From assembly GCA_031177735.1 (NCBI GenBank), contig JAPSKJ010000039.1, forward strand, positions 1-13,850: 13,850 bases of DNA, read 5' to 3'. A program made the translations under genes and the position numbers. This document shows, piece after piece, positions 1-8,247 of the stretch; position 1 is the stretch's first letter; every line of letters starts with the position of its first letter. The notes under the pieces were generated by a model. That model was given only the letters and a program-made list of their open reading frames with translations. It searched no databases and was not told the origin of the DNA. This DNA comes from Nocardioides sp. GTDB taxonomy: Bacteria; Actinomycetota; Actinomycetes; Propionibacteriales; Nocardioidaceae.

Positions 1-14
1 CCGCCGGCGCCCAC

Positions 15-20
15 TAGGGT
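15..20 (+). promoter_or_regulatory. Possible -10 box for the Pls-like synthetase gene
   Basis: The hexamer TAGGGT fits the actinobacterial -10 pattern TANNNT and lies 41 nt upstream of the GTG start at 62. Transcription would begin near 27, giving a leader of about 35 nt that contains the ribosome binding site GGGAG at 47-51. The matching -35 box would lie off the left edge, so only half of the promoter can be judged. Confidence 0.4.
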
Positions 21-61
21 CGGACACCGCTTGTTCACCTGACTCCGGGAGCCTGCTGCAC

Positions 62-3000
62 GTGACCGACCCCCTGCTCCGCGGTGAGCTCGCCCCGCCG
101 CCGAGGACCCTGGTCGACATCTTCCGCGCGAGCGTGGCGCAGGCCGGTGAGGATCCCGCGATCGAGGCCGCCGACGGCGTACTCACCTATGCCGAGCTGG
201 AGGAGGTCGCCGAGGGGCTGGCCGCCCAGCTCAACGGTGCGGGCATCGGGCGCGGCGACAAGGTCGGCATCCGGATCAACAGCGGCACCACGGACCTGTA
301 CGCCGCGATCCTGGGCGTGCTGCTGGCCGGCGCTGCCTATGTGCCGGTGGACGCCGACGACCCCGAGGAGCGGGCCCGGCTGGTCTTCGGCGAGGCCGCC
401 GTCGCCGCGGTGATCGGCAACGACCTCGTCGTGGAGCTGAGGGGTGCGGCGGTGCGCGCCCCGGTCGAGCCGGAGGAGCCCGGCCTCGACGACGACTGCT
501 GGGTGATCTTCACCTCCGGCTCCACCGGCACGCCGAAGGGCGTCGCGGTGACCCACCGCAGTGCCGCGGCGTTCGTGGACGCCGAGTCTCGGCTCTTCCT
601 CACCGACCAGCCCATCGGTGTGGGCGACCGCGTGATGGCCGGACTCTCCGTCGCGTTCGACGCCAGCTGTGAGGAGATGTGGCTGGCGTGGCGGTACGGC
701 GCCTGCCTGGTGCCGGCGCCGCGCGCGCTGGTGCGCAGCGGGGTCGACGTCGGGCCGTGGCTGGTCGCCAACCGGATCACCGTCGTCTCGACCGTCCCGA
801 CCCTGGTCGCCCTGTGGCCGCCGGAGTCGCTGGACCGGGTGCGGCTGCTGATCACCGGCGGCGAGGCGTTCCCCGCGGAGCTGGCCGCGCGCCTGGTCCG
901 CCCCGGCCGGGAGGTGTGGAACACCTACGGCCCGACCGAGGCCACCGTGGTGGCCTGCGCGGCCCTGATGACCGGCGAGGGGCCGGTGCGGATCGGCCTG
1001 CCGCTGGACGGCTGGGACCTGGCCGTCGTCGACCCGGCGACGGGGGAGCCGGTGCCGCAGGGGCAGCCCGGCGAGCTGATCATCGGCGGCGTCGGACTGG
1101 CCCGCTACCTCGACCCGGCGAAGGACGCCGAGAAGTACGCCCCCATGCCCACGCTCGGCTGGGAGCGGGCCTACCGCTCCGGCGACATCGTGGTCAACGA
1201 CCCGGGCGGCCTCCTCTTCGGCGGCCGCGCCGACGACCAGGTCAAGCTGGGCGGCCGCCGCATCGAGCTGGGCGAGGTCGACAGCGCGCTGCTCGCGCTG
1301 CCCGGCGTCAACGGCGCCGCGGCGGCGGTGCGCAGGACGGCGGCGGGCAACCAGCTGCTCGTGGGCTACGTCGCCGTCGACCCCGGCTTCGACCCCTCGG
1401 CCGCCGTCGCCCGGCTGCGCGCGGAGATGCCCGCCGCGCTGGTGCCGCGGCTCGCGGTGGTCGACACGCTGCCGACCCGCACCTCCGGCAAGGTCGACCG
1501 CGACGCGCTGCCGTGGCCGCTGCCCTCCACCGAGTCGGCGGGTGCGGTCACCGGGCTGAGCGACACCGAGTCGTGGATCGCCGGCCTGTGGCTGGAGGTG
1601 CTGGGGGCGGAGGTCCGCAGCCCGACCGACGACTTCTTCGACCTCGGCGGGGGCAGCCTGACCGCGGCCCAGATCGTCGGCCGGCTGCGTGAGCGCTTCC
1701 CCGACGTGGCGATCGGCGACGTCTACGAGCAGCCGAGCGTGCAGTCCCTCGCGGCCTACCTCGACACCCTCTCCGCCGGAGTCACCGCCACCGACCGCGA
1801 GGTGCCGGCCGTCCCGCGCAAGACCCAGGCCGGCCAGGTCGTCGGCGCCCTGCTGGTCCGCTGCCTCGCCGTGCCGCGCTGGCTCACCTGGACCGCGCTC
1901 GGCACCTCCCTGGCCGCCACGGTCACCGACGCCGACTGGCTCCCCACCCTGCCCTGGTGGGTGCTGGTCGCGTCGACCCTGGTCTTCCTGACCCCTCCCG
2001 GGCGGATGCTGCTCGCCGCACTTCTCGCCCGACTGGTCCTGCGGGGCGTCGCCCCCGGTGAGCACCCGCGCGGCGGCAAGGTGCACCTGCGGCTGTGGCT
2101 GGCCGACCACGCGGTGGACGAGCTCGGCGCGCAGGCGCTGGCCGGCGCCCCGCTGATGACGTGGTACGCCCGACTCCTCGGCGCGCACGTCGGACGCGAC
2201 GTCGACCTGCACAGCCTGCCGCCGGTCACCGGCCTGCTGCACCTCGGCAAGGGCTGCTCCATCGAGCCCGAGGTTGATCTCACCGGCTGGTGGGTCGACG
2301 GCGACGTCGTCCACGTCGGCCCGGTGCACGTGGGCGCCCGCGCCCGCATCGGCGCCCGCTCGACGCTGTGCCCCGGCGCGTTCGTCGGCGCCGACGCCGA
2401 GGTCGCCCCCGGGTCGGCCGTGTTCGGCACGGTGCCCGAGGGGGAGTTCTGGTCCGGCTCGCCCGCGGTGCGCGTCTCCGGTGACGCGCGCGGCCCGTGG
2501 CGCTCGCGCGAGCGCAGCCCGCGTGCCTGGGTGGGTGGCTACGCGTTGGCGGCCCTGACCCTGGCCGCCCTGCCGGTGCTCGCGATCCTCGCCGGGATCG
2601 GCGCCGTGCTGGCGCTGGCCGGCGTGCCGACGGCGTACGCCGACGCGTGGGCGCTGCTGGCCTGGGCCCCGCTCGGCGCGCTGGTCGGCTTCCTCGTGCT
2701 GGCGCTGGAGATCTGGCTGGTGGTGCGGCTCGCCGCGCTGGTGATCGAGCCCGGCGTGCACGCCGTGCGCAGCGCCACCGGGCTCGCGGTGTGGGCCACC
2801 GTGCGTGTCCTCGACGAGGCGCGCACGTGGCTCTACCCGCTCTACGCCTCGACCCTCACGCCGGTGTGGCTGCGCCTGCTCGGTGCACGGATCGGCACCG
2901 GCGTGGAGGCCTCGACCGCGCTGATGATCCCCTCGCTGACCCAGGTCAACGACGAGTCCTTCCTCGCCGACGACACCCTCATCGGCGGCTACGAGCTCGG

Positions 3001-3913
3001 CGGCGGGTGGGTCCGGGTGGAGAAGGTCAAGATCGGCAAGCGCGCGTTCGTCGGCAACTCCGGCATGGCGGCCCCTGGGCGCAAGGTGCCGAAGGCCTCG
3101 CTGGTCGCCGTCCTCTCCGCCGCTCCGCGGCGCAAGAAGGCCCGCTCGGGGGAGTCCTGGCTCGGCAGCCCGCCCGCGTCGCTGCGCCGCACCACCGAGA
3201 GCCCCGACTCCGCCCGCACCTATGCGCCCACCACCGGCCTGCGGGTCGCCCGTGCGCTGGTCGAGCTGTGCCGGTTGGTCCCGCTCAGCCTGGCGGCCGC
3301 GCTCAGCGCGGCGGTCACGCTGGCGCTCGTCGGGCTGTGGGACCGGCACGGGGCGGTGGCCGTCGTCCTGCTCGCCGGCCCGGTGCTCGCGGTCGCCGGG
3401 CTGCTGGCCGCCGCCGTCGCGGTCGCAGCGAAGTGGCTGCTGATCGGCCGGATGCGACCCGGCCAGCATCCGCTGTGGAGCTCGCTGGTGTGGCGCAACG
3501 AGCTCGCCGACAGCTTCGTCGAGCTGCTCGCCGTGCCGTGGTTCACCCGCACGGTGATGGGCACGCCGCTGCTCAACGTGTGGCTCCGGGCGATGGGAGC
3601 GCAGATCGGCCGCGGCGCCTGGATCGAGACCCACTGGCTGCCCGAGACCGACCTCGTCGTGCTCGGCGACGGTGCGACCGTCAACCACGGCACCGTGGTG
3701 CAGACCCACCTGTTCCACGACCGGATGCTCCAGCTCGACACCGTCACCCTGAAGCGCGGAGCGACGCTCGGCCCCAACAGCGTGATCCTCCCGGCCGCGC
3801 AGATCGGTCGGCACGCCGTCGTGGGCCCGGTCTCCCTGGTGATGCGGGGCGAGGCCGTCCCTGACAAGACGACCTGGATCGGCAACCCCATCGGTCCGTG
3901 GGACCTCGGCTGA
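62..3913 (+). CDS. Pls/PosA-type membrane nonribosomal peptide synthetase (poly-amino-acid synthetase-like)
   Basis: A 1283-residue protein predicted to activate one amino acid as the adenylate, load it on its own carrier domain and polymerise it at the membrane. The adenylation domain spans about 15-485: P-loop TSGSTGTPKG at 151-160, A5 motif NTYGPTEAT at 287-295, YRSGD at 371-375, and A10 lysine K477 in TSGKVDR. The carrier domain is about 500-568, with phosphopantetheine serine S532 in DLGGGSL. There is no classical condensation or thioesterase domain. Instead come three units, each a pair of membrane helices (about 592-660, 823-898, 1057-1127) followed by a soluble domain with left-handed beta-helix hexapeptide character. 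The units share an LGAxIG-like start (706, 940, 1178) and a W-x-G-[SN]-P end (797, 1033, 1272). Epsilon-poly-L-lysine synthetase, about 1300 residues, has this architecture, and PosA belongs to the same family. GTG at 62 is chosen because GGGAG lies 10 nt upstream. Hand-aligned specificity code: D200 A201 E204 S243 I264 G266 T288 V296 V297 K477; the acidic E204 suggests a basic amino acid. Family assignment is strong; the product is inferred. Confidence 0.93.
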   Translation: MTDPLLRGELAPPPRTLVDIFRASVAQAGEDPAIEAADGVLTYAELEEVAEGLAAQLNGAGIGRGDKVGIRINSGTTDLYAAILGVLLAGAAYVPVDADDPEERARLVFGEAAVAAVIGNDLVVELRGAAVRAPVEPEEPGLDDDCWVIFTSGSTGTPKGVAVTHRSAAAFVDAESRLFLTDQPIGVGDRVMAGLSVAFDASCEEMWLAWRYGACLVPAPRALVRSGVDVGPWLVANRITVVSTVPTLVALWPPESLDRVRLLITGGEAFPAELAARLVRPGREVWNTYGPTEATVVACAALMTGEGPVRIGLPLDGWDLAVVDPATGEPVPQGQPGELIIGGVGLARYLDPAKDAEKYAPMPTLGWERAYRSGDIVVNDPGGLLFGGRADDQVKLGGRRIELGEVDSALLALPGVNGAAAAVRRTAAGNQLLVGYVAVDPGFDPSAAVARLRAEMPAALVPRLAVVDTLPTRTSGKVDRDALPWPLPSTESAGAVTGLSDTESWIAGLWLEVLGAEVRSPTDDFFDLGGGSLTAAQIVGRLRERFPDVAIGDVYEQPSVQSLAAYLDTLSAGVTATDREVPAVPRKTQAGQVVGALLVRCLAVPRWLTWTALGTSLAATVTDADWLPTLPWWVLVASTLVFLTPPGRMLLAALLARLVLRGVAPGEHPRGGKVHLRLWLADHAVDELGAQALAGAPLMTWYARLLGAHVGRDVDLHSLPPVTGLLHLGKGCSIEPEVDLTGWWVDGDVVHVGPVHVGARARIGARSTLCPGAFVGADAEVAPGSAVFGTVPEGEFWSGSPAVRVSGDARGPWRSRERSPRAWVGGYALAALTLAALPVLAILAGIGAVLALAGVPTAYADAWALLAWAPLGALVGFLVLALEIWLVVRLAALVIEPGVHAVRSATGLAVWATVRVLDEARTWLYPLYASTLTPVWLRLLGARIGTGVEASTALMIPSLTQVNDESFLADDTLIGGYELGGGWVRVEKVKIGKRAFVGNSGMAAPGRKVPKASLVAVLSAAPRRKKARSGESWLGSPPASLRRTTESPDSARTYAPTTGLRVARALVELCRLVPLSLAAALSAAVTLALVGLWDRHGAVAVVLLAGPVLAVAGLLAAAVAVAAKWLLIGRMRPGQHPLWSSLVWRNELADSFVELLAVPWFTRTVMGTPLLNVWLRAMGAQIGRGAWIETHWLPETDLVVLGDGATVNHGTVVQTHLFHDRMLQLDTVTLKRGATLGPNSVILPAAQIGRHAVVGPVSLVMRGEAVPDKTTWIGNPIGPWDLG

Positions 3914-3915
3914 CA

Positions 3916-3921
3916 TACGGT
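3916..3921 (+). promoter_or_regulatory. Probable -10 box for a leaderless M1 peptidase mRNA
   Basis: TACGGT matches TANNNT and ends 8 nt before the ATG at 3930, so transcription would begin at or within a base of the start codon. No purine-rich ribosome binding site precedes this ATG, which supports leaderless translation. No clear -35 box is visible 17-18 nt upstream. Read-through from the upstream synthetase gene, whose stop codon is only 16 nt before the ATG, could also supply mRNA. Confidence 0.5.
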
Positions 3922-3929
3922 TGCCGCCC

Positions 3930-5234
3930 ATGCCGACGCTTCCCACCGCCGACCCCTACGTCCCCGACCACGGGGACCCGTCCTGGCGCGCCACGCACTA
4001 CGACCTCGCGCTCGACTACGACGTGGTCGGCAACCGGCTCGGCGGCACCGCCACGATCGAGGCCGTCGCGGTCGACGACCTGACCCGGGTGGTGCTCGAC
4101 CTGGCCGGCCTCGACGCCGCCAAGGTCACCGTCGGAGGCCGACCCCCGCAGCGGTACGCCAAGCGGCACCACCGCCTGGTGGTCACCTTGCGTGAGCCCG
4201 TCACCGCCGGCACGGCCTTCCGGATGGTCGTGAAGTACGCCGGCAAGCCGGCCCCCCTCGTCGTCAAGCACCAGGGCGACGCCGGCTGGGAGGAGCTCGC
4301 CGACGGCGCGATCGTCGCCGGCCAGCCGCACGGCGCCCCCACGTGGTTCCCGTGCAACGACCGGCCCGACGACAAGGCGTCCTACCGCATCGCGGTGACG
4401 GCCCCGGCCGGCTACACGGTCGTCTCCAACGGCCGGCTCGGCTCCCGGACCCGGCACGGGTCGGCCGAGACGTGGGTCTACGTGCAGCCGGAGCCGATGT
4501 CGACCTACCTGGCGACCGTCCAGATCGGGCGCTACGAGCTGCGGGCGATGGAGGCCGGGGTGCCGATGACGGCCGCCCTGCCTGCCGACTGCGACCCGGG
4601 CTTCACCGAGGCGTTCGGGCGCCAGCCCGACATGATGGCCGCCTTCGTCCGGATGTTCGGCCCCTACCCGTTCGGCTCCTACGCCGTCGTGGTCACCGAC
4701 GACGACCTGGAGATCCCGTTGGAGAGCCAGGGGCTGTCCACGTTCGGCCGCAACTTCCTCGACGGTGACTGGGAGCACGTCCGCCTGGTCGCCCACGAGC
4801 TGGCCCACCAGTGGTTCGGCAACGCGGTCACCGTCCGCCGGTGGAAGGACATCTGGTTGCACGAGGGCTTCGCCTGCTACGCCGAGTGGCTGTGGTCGGA
4901 GGCCGCTGGCGAGGAGACGGCCGACGCCCACGCGCGCCGGCACCACGAGCGGCTCCAGGAGCTCCCGCAGGACCTGCTCCTGGGCGACCCGGGGCCGGAG
5001 CTGATGTTCGACGACCGGGTCTACAAGCGGGGTGCGCTGACCCTGCACGCGCTGCGCCGCGAGATCGGTGACGACGCGTTCTTCACGCTGCTGCGTGAGT
5101 GGGTGCGCCGCTTCAGCGGCGGCAGCGTCGAGACCGCCGACTTCGCCACCCTCGCCCGGCTGGTCACCGGTGTGGACCACGCCGACCTCTTCGACCGGTG
5201 GGTCTACGCCGAGGAGCTGCCGGCCCTGGGCTGA
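3930..5234 (+). CDS. Short M1-family zinc metallopeptidase (aminopeptidase N-like)
   Basis: A 434-residue predicted zinc aminopeptidase. The catalytic motif is complete: HELAH at 289-293 with zinc ligands H289 and H293 and catalytic E290, then the third ligand E312 in LHEGFACYAEW, the expected HExxH-x18-E spacing. Y365 in RVYKRGAL is the likely transition-state tyrosine. The N-terminal beta domain is recognisable from WFPCNDRPDDKASY at 139-152. The protein ends after the catalytic domain, so the large helical C-terminal domain of full-length PepN (about 850 residues) is absent, as in other short actinobacterial M1 proteins. The usual GAMEN exopeptidase motif is replaced by IPLESQ at 262-267. 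No signal peptide or membrane helix is visible, so it is probably cytoplasmic. ATG 3930 is preferred over in-frame TTG 3921 because a -10 box sits exactly 8 nt before it. It lies 16 nt behind the Pls-like gene, which suggests a role in degrading or trimming that enzyme's product. The substrate is inferred. Confidence 0.9.
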   Translation: MPTLPTADPYVPDHGDPSWRATHYDLALDYDVVGNRLGGTATIEAVAVDDLTRVVLDLAGLDAAKVTVGGRPPQRYAKRHHRLVVTLREPVTAGTAFRMVVKYAGKPAPLVVKHQGDAGWEELADGAIVAGQPHGAPTWFPCNDRPDDKASYRIAVTAPAGYTVVSNGRLGSRTRHGSAETWVYVQPEPMSTYLATVQIGRYELRAMEAGVPMTAALPADCDPGFTEAFGRQPDMMAAFVRMFGPYPFGSYAVVVTDDDLEIPLESQGLSTFGRNFLDGDWEHVRLVAHELAHQWFGNAVTVRRWKDIWLHEGFACYAEWLWSEAAGEETADAHARRHHERLQELPQDLLLGDPGPELMFDDRVYKRGALTLHALRREIGDDAFFTLLREWVRRFSGGSVETADFATLARLVTGVDHADLFDRWVYAEELPALG

Positions 5235-5272
5235 GCGGCTCGCGCGGCCCGGTGCCCCGCGGCCCCGAACGT

Positions 5273-5312
5273 GCGACGGCCCCGCACACCCTGAGGTGTG
5301 CGGGGCCGTCGC
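5273..5312. terminator. Perfect 18-bp hairpin, bidirectional terminator between convergent genes
   Basis: Bases 5273-5290 and 5295-5312 are exact reverse complements around the loop CTGA. The hairpin lies 38 nt after the M1 peptidase stop and 10 nt after the minus-strand stop of the secreted protein gene, so it can end transcription from both sides. No T-run follows on either strand, which is common for terminators in high-GC actinobacteria. Confidence 0.88.
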
Positions 5313-5322
5313 GATCGGCGGA

Positions 5323-6027
5323 TCAGAAGCTGATCACGAAGTGGTAGAAGCTCACGCCGCCGGCGTAGCCGTTGCTGGAGGGCCACACGATCGCGAACTC
5401 GTCACCGACCTTGCCGGGGACGAACTTGCGGAAGGCCCCCAACTTGTTGGTCTTCACGGTGAACCACTTGACGTACTTCTTGCCCTTCTTCTTCTGGAAG
5501 ACGAGCTTCTGCTTGGCGAAGTCGGGCGCCACCTTGCCCTTGAGCACGTGGCCCTTGGGCTTGATCTTGGCGGTGCGGGCGACCGGGATCAGCAGCTCCG
5601 GGCCGACGGTGGCCTGGAAGGTGTCCTCGTACTGGTTGGCCGCCGTGTAGCCGCTGTAGGTGAGGCGGTACTTGGTGCTGATGGTGGGCGCGAGGTCCTT
5701 GAAGGAGAGGAAGCCGGACGCGGTGGTCGTCTGGACCGGCGTCCAGCTGGTGTAGGGGTACGGGCTCGCCTCGAGCGTCACCGTGCCCTTGGAGACGCTG
5801 GAACCCTCGCTGCTCTTCACCGCGCCGTTGATGCTGACCGTCTTGCCGTACTCGAGGGCGCCGAAGTCGTTGAGGCCGTAGGTCGGCGCGCTCAGGGTCG
5901 CGGTCGTGGCGAGGGTCTTGCCGGCGGCGTGCGCGGCCGGGGCGGTGACCGCGGTGGACGCGACGGCCCCGGAGGTCGCCACCAGTGCGACGGCGACCAC
6001 GCGGGCCAGGGTGCTGCGGAGCTTCAT
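5323..6027 (-). CDS. Secreted lysine-rich Ig-like beta-sandwich protein
   Basis: A 234-residue protein with a clear Sec signal peptide: basic MKLR, a hydrophobic stretch to about residue 30, and an AHA-A cleavage site after about residue 34. The mature protein appears to hold two beta-sandwich, Ig-like modules. The first (about 38-135) is rich in Ser, Thr and Tyr; the second (about 140-234) is strongly basic, with KKKGKK inside a segment of clustered lysines, and ends in FVISF. No catalytic motif or sortase signal is visible. The short start at 6027 is chosen over a 31-residue upstream extension because it places the signal peptide at the N-terminus and has a purine-rich AGAGAGA just upstream. 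It lies alone between two hairpin terminators, so it is probably a single-gene unit. I do not recognise a named family; a surface or matrix-associated binding role is only a guess. Confidence 0.85.
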   Translation of the reverse strand: MKLRSTLARVVAVALVATSGAVASTAVTAPAAHAAGKTLATTATLSAPTYGLNDFGALEYGKTVSINGAVKSSEGSSVSKGTVTLEASPYPYTSWTPVQTTTASGFLSFKDLAPTISTKYRLTYSGYTAANQYEDTFQATVGPELLIPVARTAKIKPKGHVLKGKVAPDFAKQKLVFQKKKGKKYVKWFTVKTNKLGAFRKFVPGKVGDEFAIVWPSSNGYAGGVSFYHFVISF

Positions 6028-6127
6028 GGGGTGTTCTCTCTTCGACGAAGGTGTTTCGGTGGTGGGGCATCTACCCGCGGTGCGGTGCGCCAAACGGAGA
6101 AGCGGGGTGATCGGGCGCACAGTGACG

Positions 6128-6160
6128 ACGCGCCCCGGCTGTCGAGCAGCCGGGGCGCGT
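6128..6160 (-). terminator. Hairpin terminator downstream of citrate synthase
   Basis: Bases 6128-6141 and 6147-6160 form a perfect 14-bp GC-rich stem around the loop TCGAG. It starts 17 nt past the citrate synthase stop in the direction of transcription. There is no U-run after the stem. It should insulate the secreted protein gene from read-through. Confidence 0.85.
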
Positions 6161-6177
6161 GCGGGAGGTGGTCGGGC

Positions 6178-7476
<1,299 letters not shown>

Positions 7477-7515
7477 GGTAACCCCCGCTGCCGCAGCGTG
7501 GTAAGCCGGTGTCCC

Positions 7516-7537
7516 GTCCAATGGCCGTCGAATGGCC
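7516..7537. repeat. Tandem 11-bp direct repeat upstream of citrate synthase
   Basis: GTCCAATGGCC (7516-7526) is followed without a gap by GTCGAATGGCC (7527-7537), 10 of 11 bases identical. The period is about one helical turn, so two protein monomers could bind on the same DNA face. The repeat is 40-61 bp upstream of the citrate synthase start, in the region where its promoter must lie. The regulator is unknown; a chance repeat is possible. Confidence 0.5.
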
Positions 7538-7570
7538 CCGGCCACCTCGATCAGCGCCCGCCACGCCGTT

Positions 7571-7600
7571 TTGACCCCCCTGTCCGGGCGCCCGTAGTCT
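7571..7600 (+). promoter_or_regulatory. Housekeeping promoter of the rplM-rpsI operon
   Basis: TTGACC at 7571-7576 and TAGTCT at 7595-7600 are separated by 18 bp. Both match the primary sigma factor consensus of actinobacteria (TTGACN and TANNNT), the best promoter in the window. Transcription should start near 7607, about 177 nt before the rplM GTG at 7784. Confidence 0.8.
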
Positions 7601-7606
7601 TGGTCA

Positions 7607-7783
7607 GTCGCGACTCCTGCCGCTTCCACCATCCGCACGTCGGTGGGGGCAGTCCCGGACTCCGCAGTCTCCTGCGGATGAGCCGGGCCGTGTTCGTCAG
7701 AAGCCGCGGATCCCTCTCGCACGAGCGGGACACCCGGCGGTCAACCGGCCGTTCGGGATCAACGAACGAAAAGGCATCGAACA
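7607..7783 (+). promoter_or_regulatory. Structured 5' leader of the rplM operon
   Basis: The predicted untranslated leader can fold into two adjacent stem-loops. The first pairs 7617-7621 with 7648-7652 and 7626-7630 with 7642-7646. The second pairs TCCGCAG (7661-7667) with CTGCGGA (7672-7678) around TCTC, closed by CCCGG (7654-7658) with CCGGG (7683-7687). The two share bases only at their junction (7652-7654). In E. coli, L13 represses its own mRNA leader; a comparable autoregulatory site is possible here, but I cannot match it to a named leader family. The ribosome binding site AAAAGG is at about 7769-7774. Confidence 0.45.
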
Positions 7784-8227
7784 GTGCGTACCTACGCCCC
7801 GAAGCCCGGTGACATCCAGCGCGACTGGCACGTCATCGACGCGACCGACGTCCGGCTCGGCCGGCTCGCGGTCCAGGTCGCGAACCTCCTGCGCGGCAAG
7901 CACAAGCCGATCTTCGCGCCCAACGCTGACACCGGCGACTTCGTCATCGTCATCAACGCCGAGAAGGTCTCGCTGTCCGGCACCAAGCGGACCACCAAGC
8001 TCGCCTACCGTCACTCCGGTTACCCGGGCGGTCTGACCGCCACCCCGATCGGCGAGATCCTCGACAAGGACGCTCGCAAGGCGATCGAGAAGGCCGTGTG
8101 GGGCATGCTGCCGAAGAACAAGCTCGGTCGGCAGATGCTCAAGAAGCTGAAGGTCTACTCCGGCCCGACGCACCCGCACCAGGCCCAGCAGGCCGTCCCG
8201 TTCGAGATCTCGCAGATCTCCCAGTAA
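7784..8227 (+). CDS. rplM: 50S ribosomal protein L13
   Basis: A 147-residue L13, an early-assembly protein of the large ribosomal subunit that binds 23S rRNA. Diagnostic parts are WHVIDATDVRLGRLA near the N-terminus, the central HSGYPGGL, AVWGMLPKNKLGR, and LKVYSGPTHPHQAQQ near the C-terminus. The length matches bacterial L13 (about 142-147). The GTG start has AAAAGG about 10 nt upstream. It is the first gene of an operon with rpsI, 20 nt apart, the classical L13-S9 pair, served by the promoter at 7571-7600. Confidence 0.98.
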   Translation: MRTYAPKPGDIQRDWHVIDATDVRLGRLAVQVANLLRGKHKPIFAPNADTGDFVIVINAEKVSLSGTKRTTKLAYRHSGYPGGLTATPIGEILDKDARKAIEKAVWGMLPKNKLGRQMLKKLKVYSGPTHPHQAQQAVPFEISQISQ

Positions 8228-8247
8228 TCGCGAGCTGAGGAAAACCA

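Noticed and set aside
35..3946. A 1303-codon open frame antisense to the synthetase gene
   Set aside because: It mirrors the strong G/C third-position bias of the real gene. Its translation is rich in Arg, Gly, His, Gln and Asp with no domain motifs, while the plus frame carries many conserved motifs.
7477..7606. A GlxR/CRP-type operator upstream of citrate synthase
   Set aside because: I looked for the TGTGA-N6-TCACA pattern known from corynebacterial gltA control and found no acceptable match.
7477..7722. An 82-residue N-terminal extension of citrate synthase
   Set aside because: It would overlap the rplM promoter and half of its leader. Citrate synthases of this type are about 430 residues, matching the GTG at 7476.
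7679..7816. A possible upstream peptide starting with ATG in the rplM leader
   Set aside because: There is no ribosome binding site before it, the frame has no conserved features, and its ATG is in the 3' part of a predicted stem-loop.
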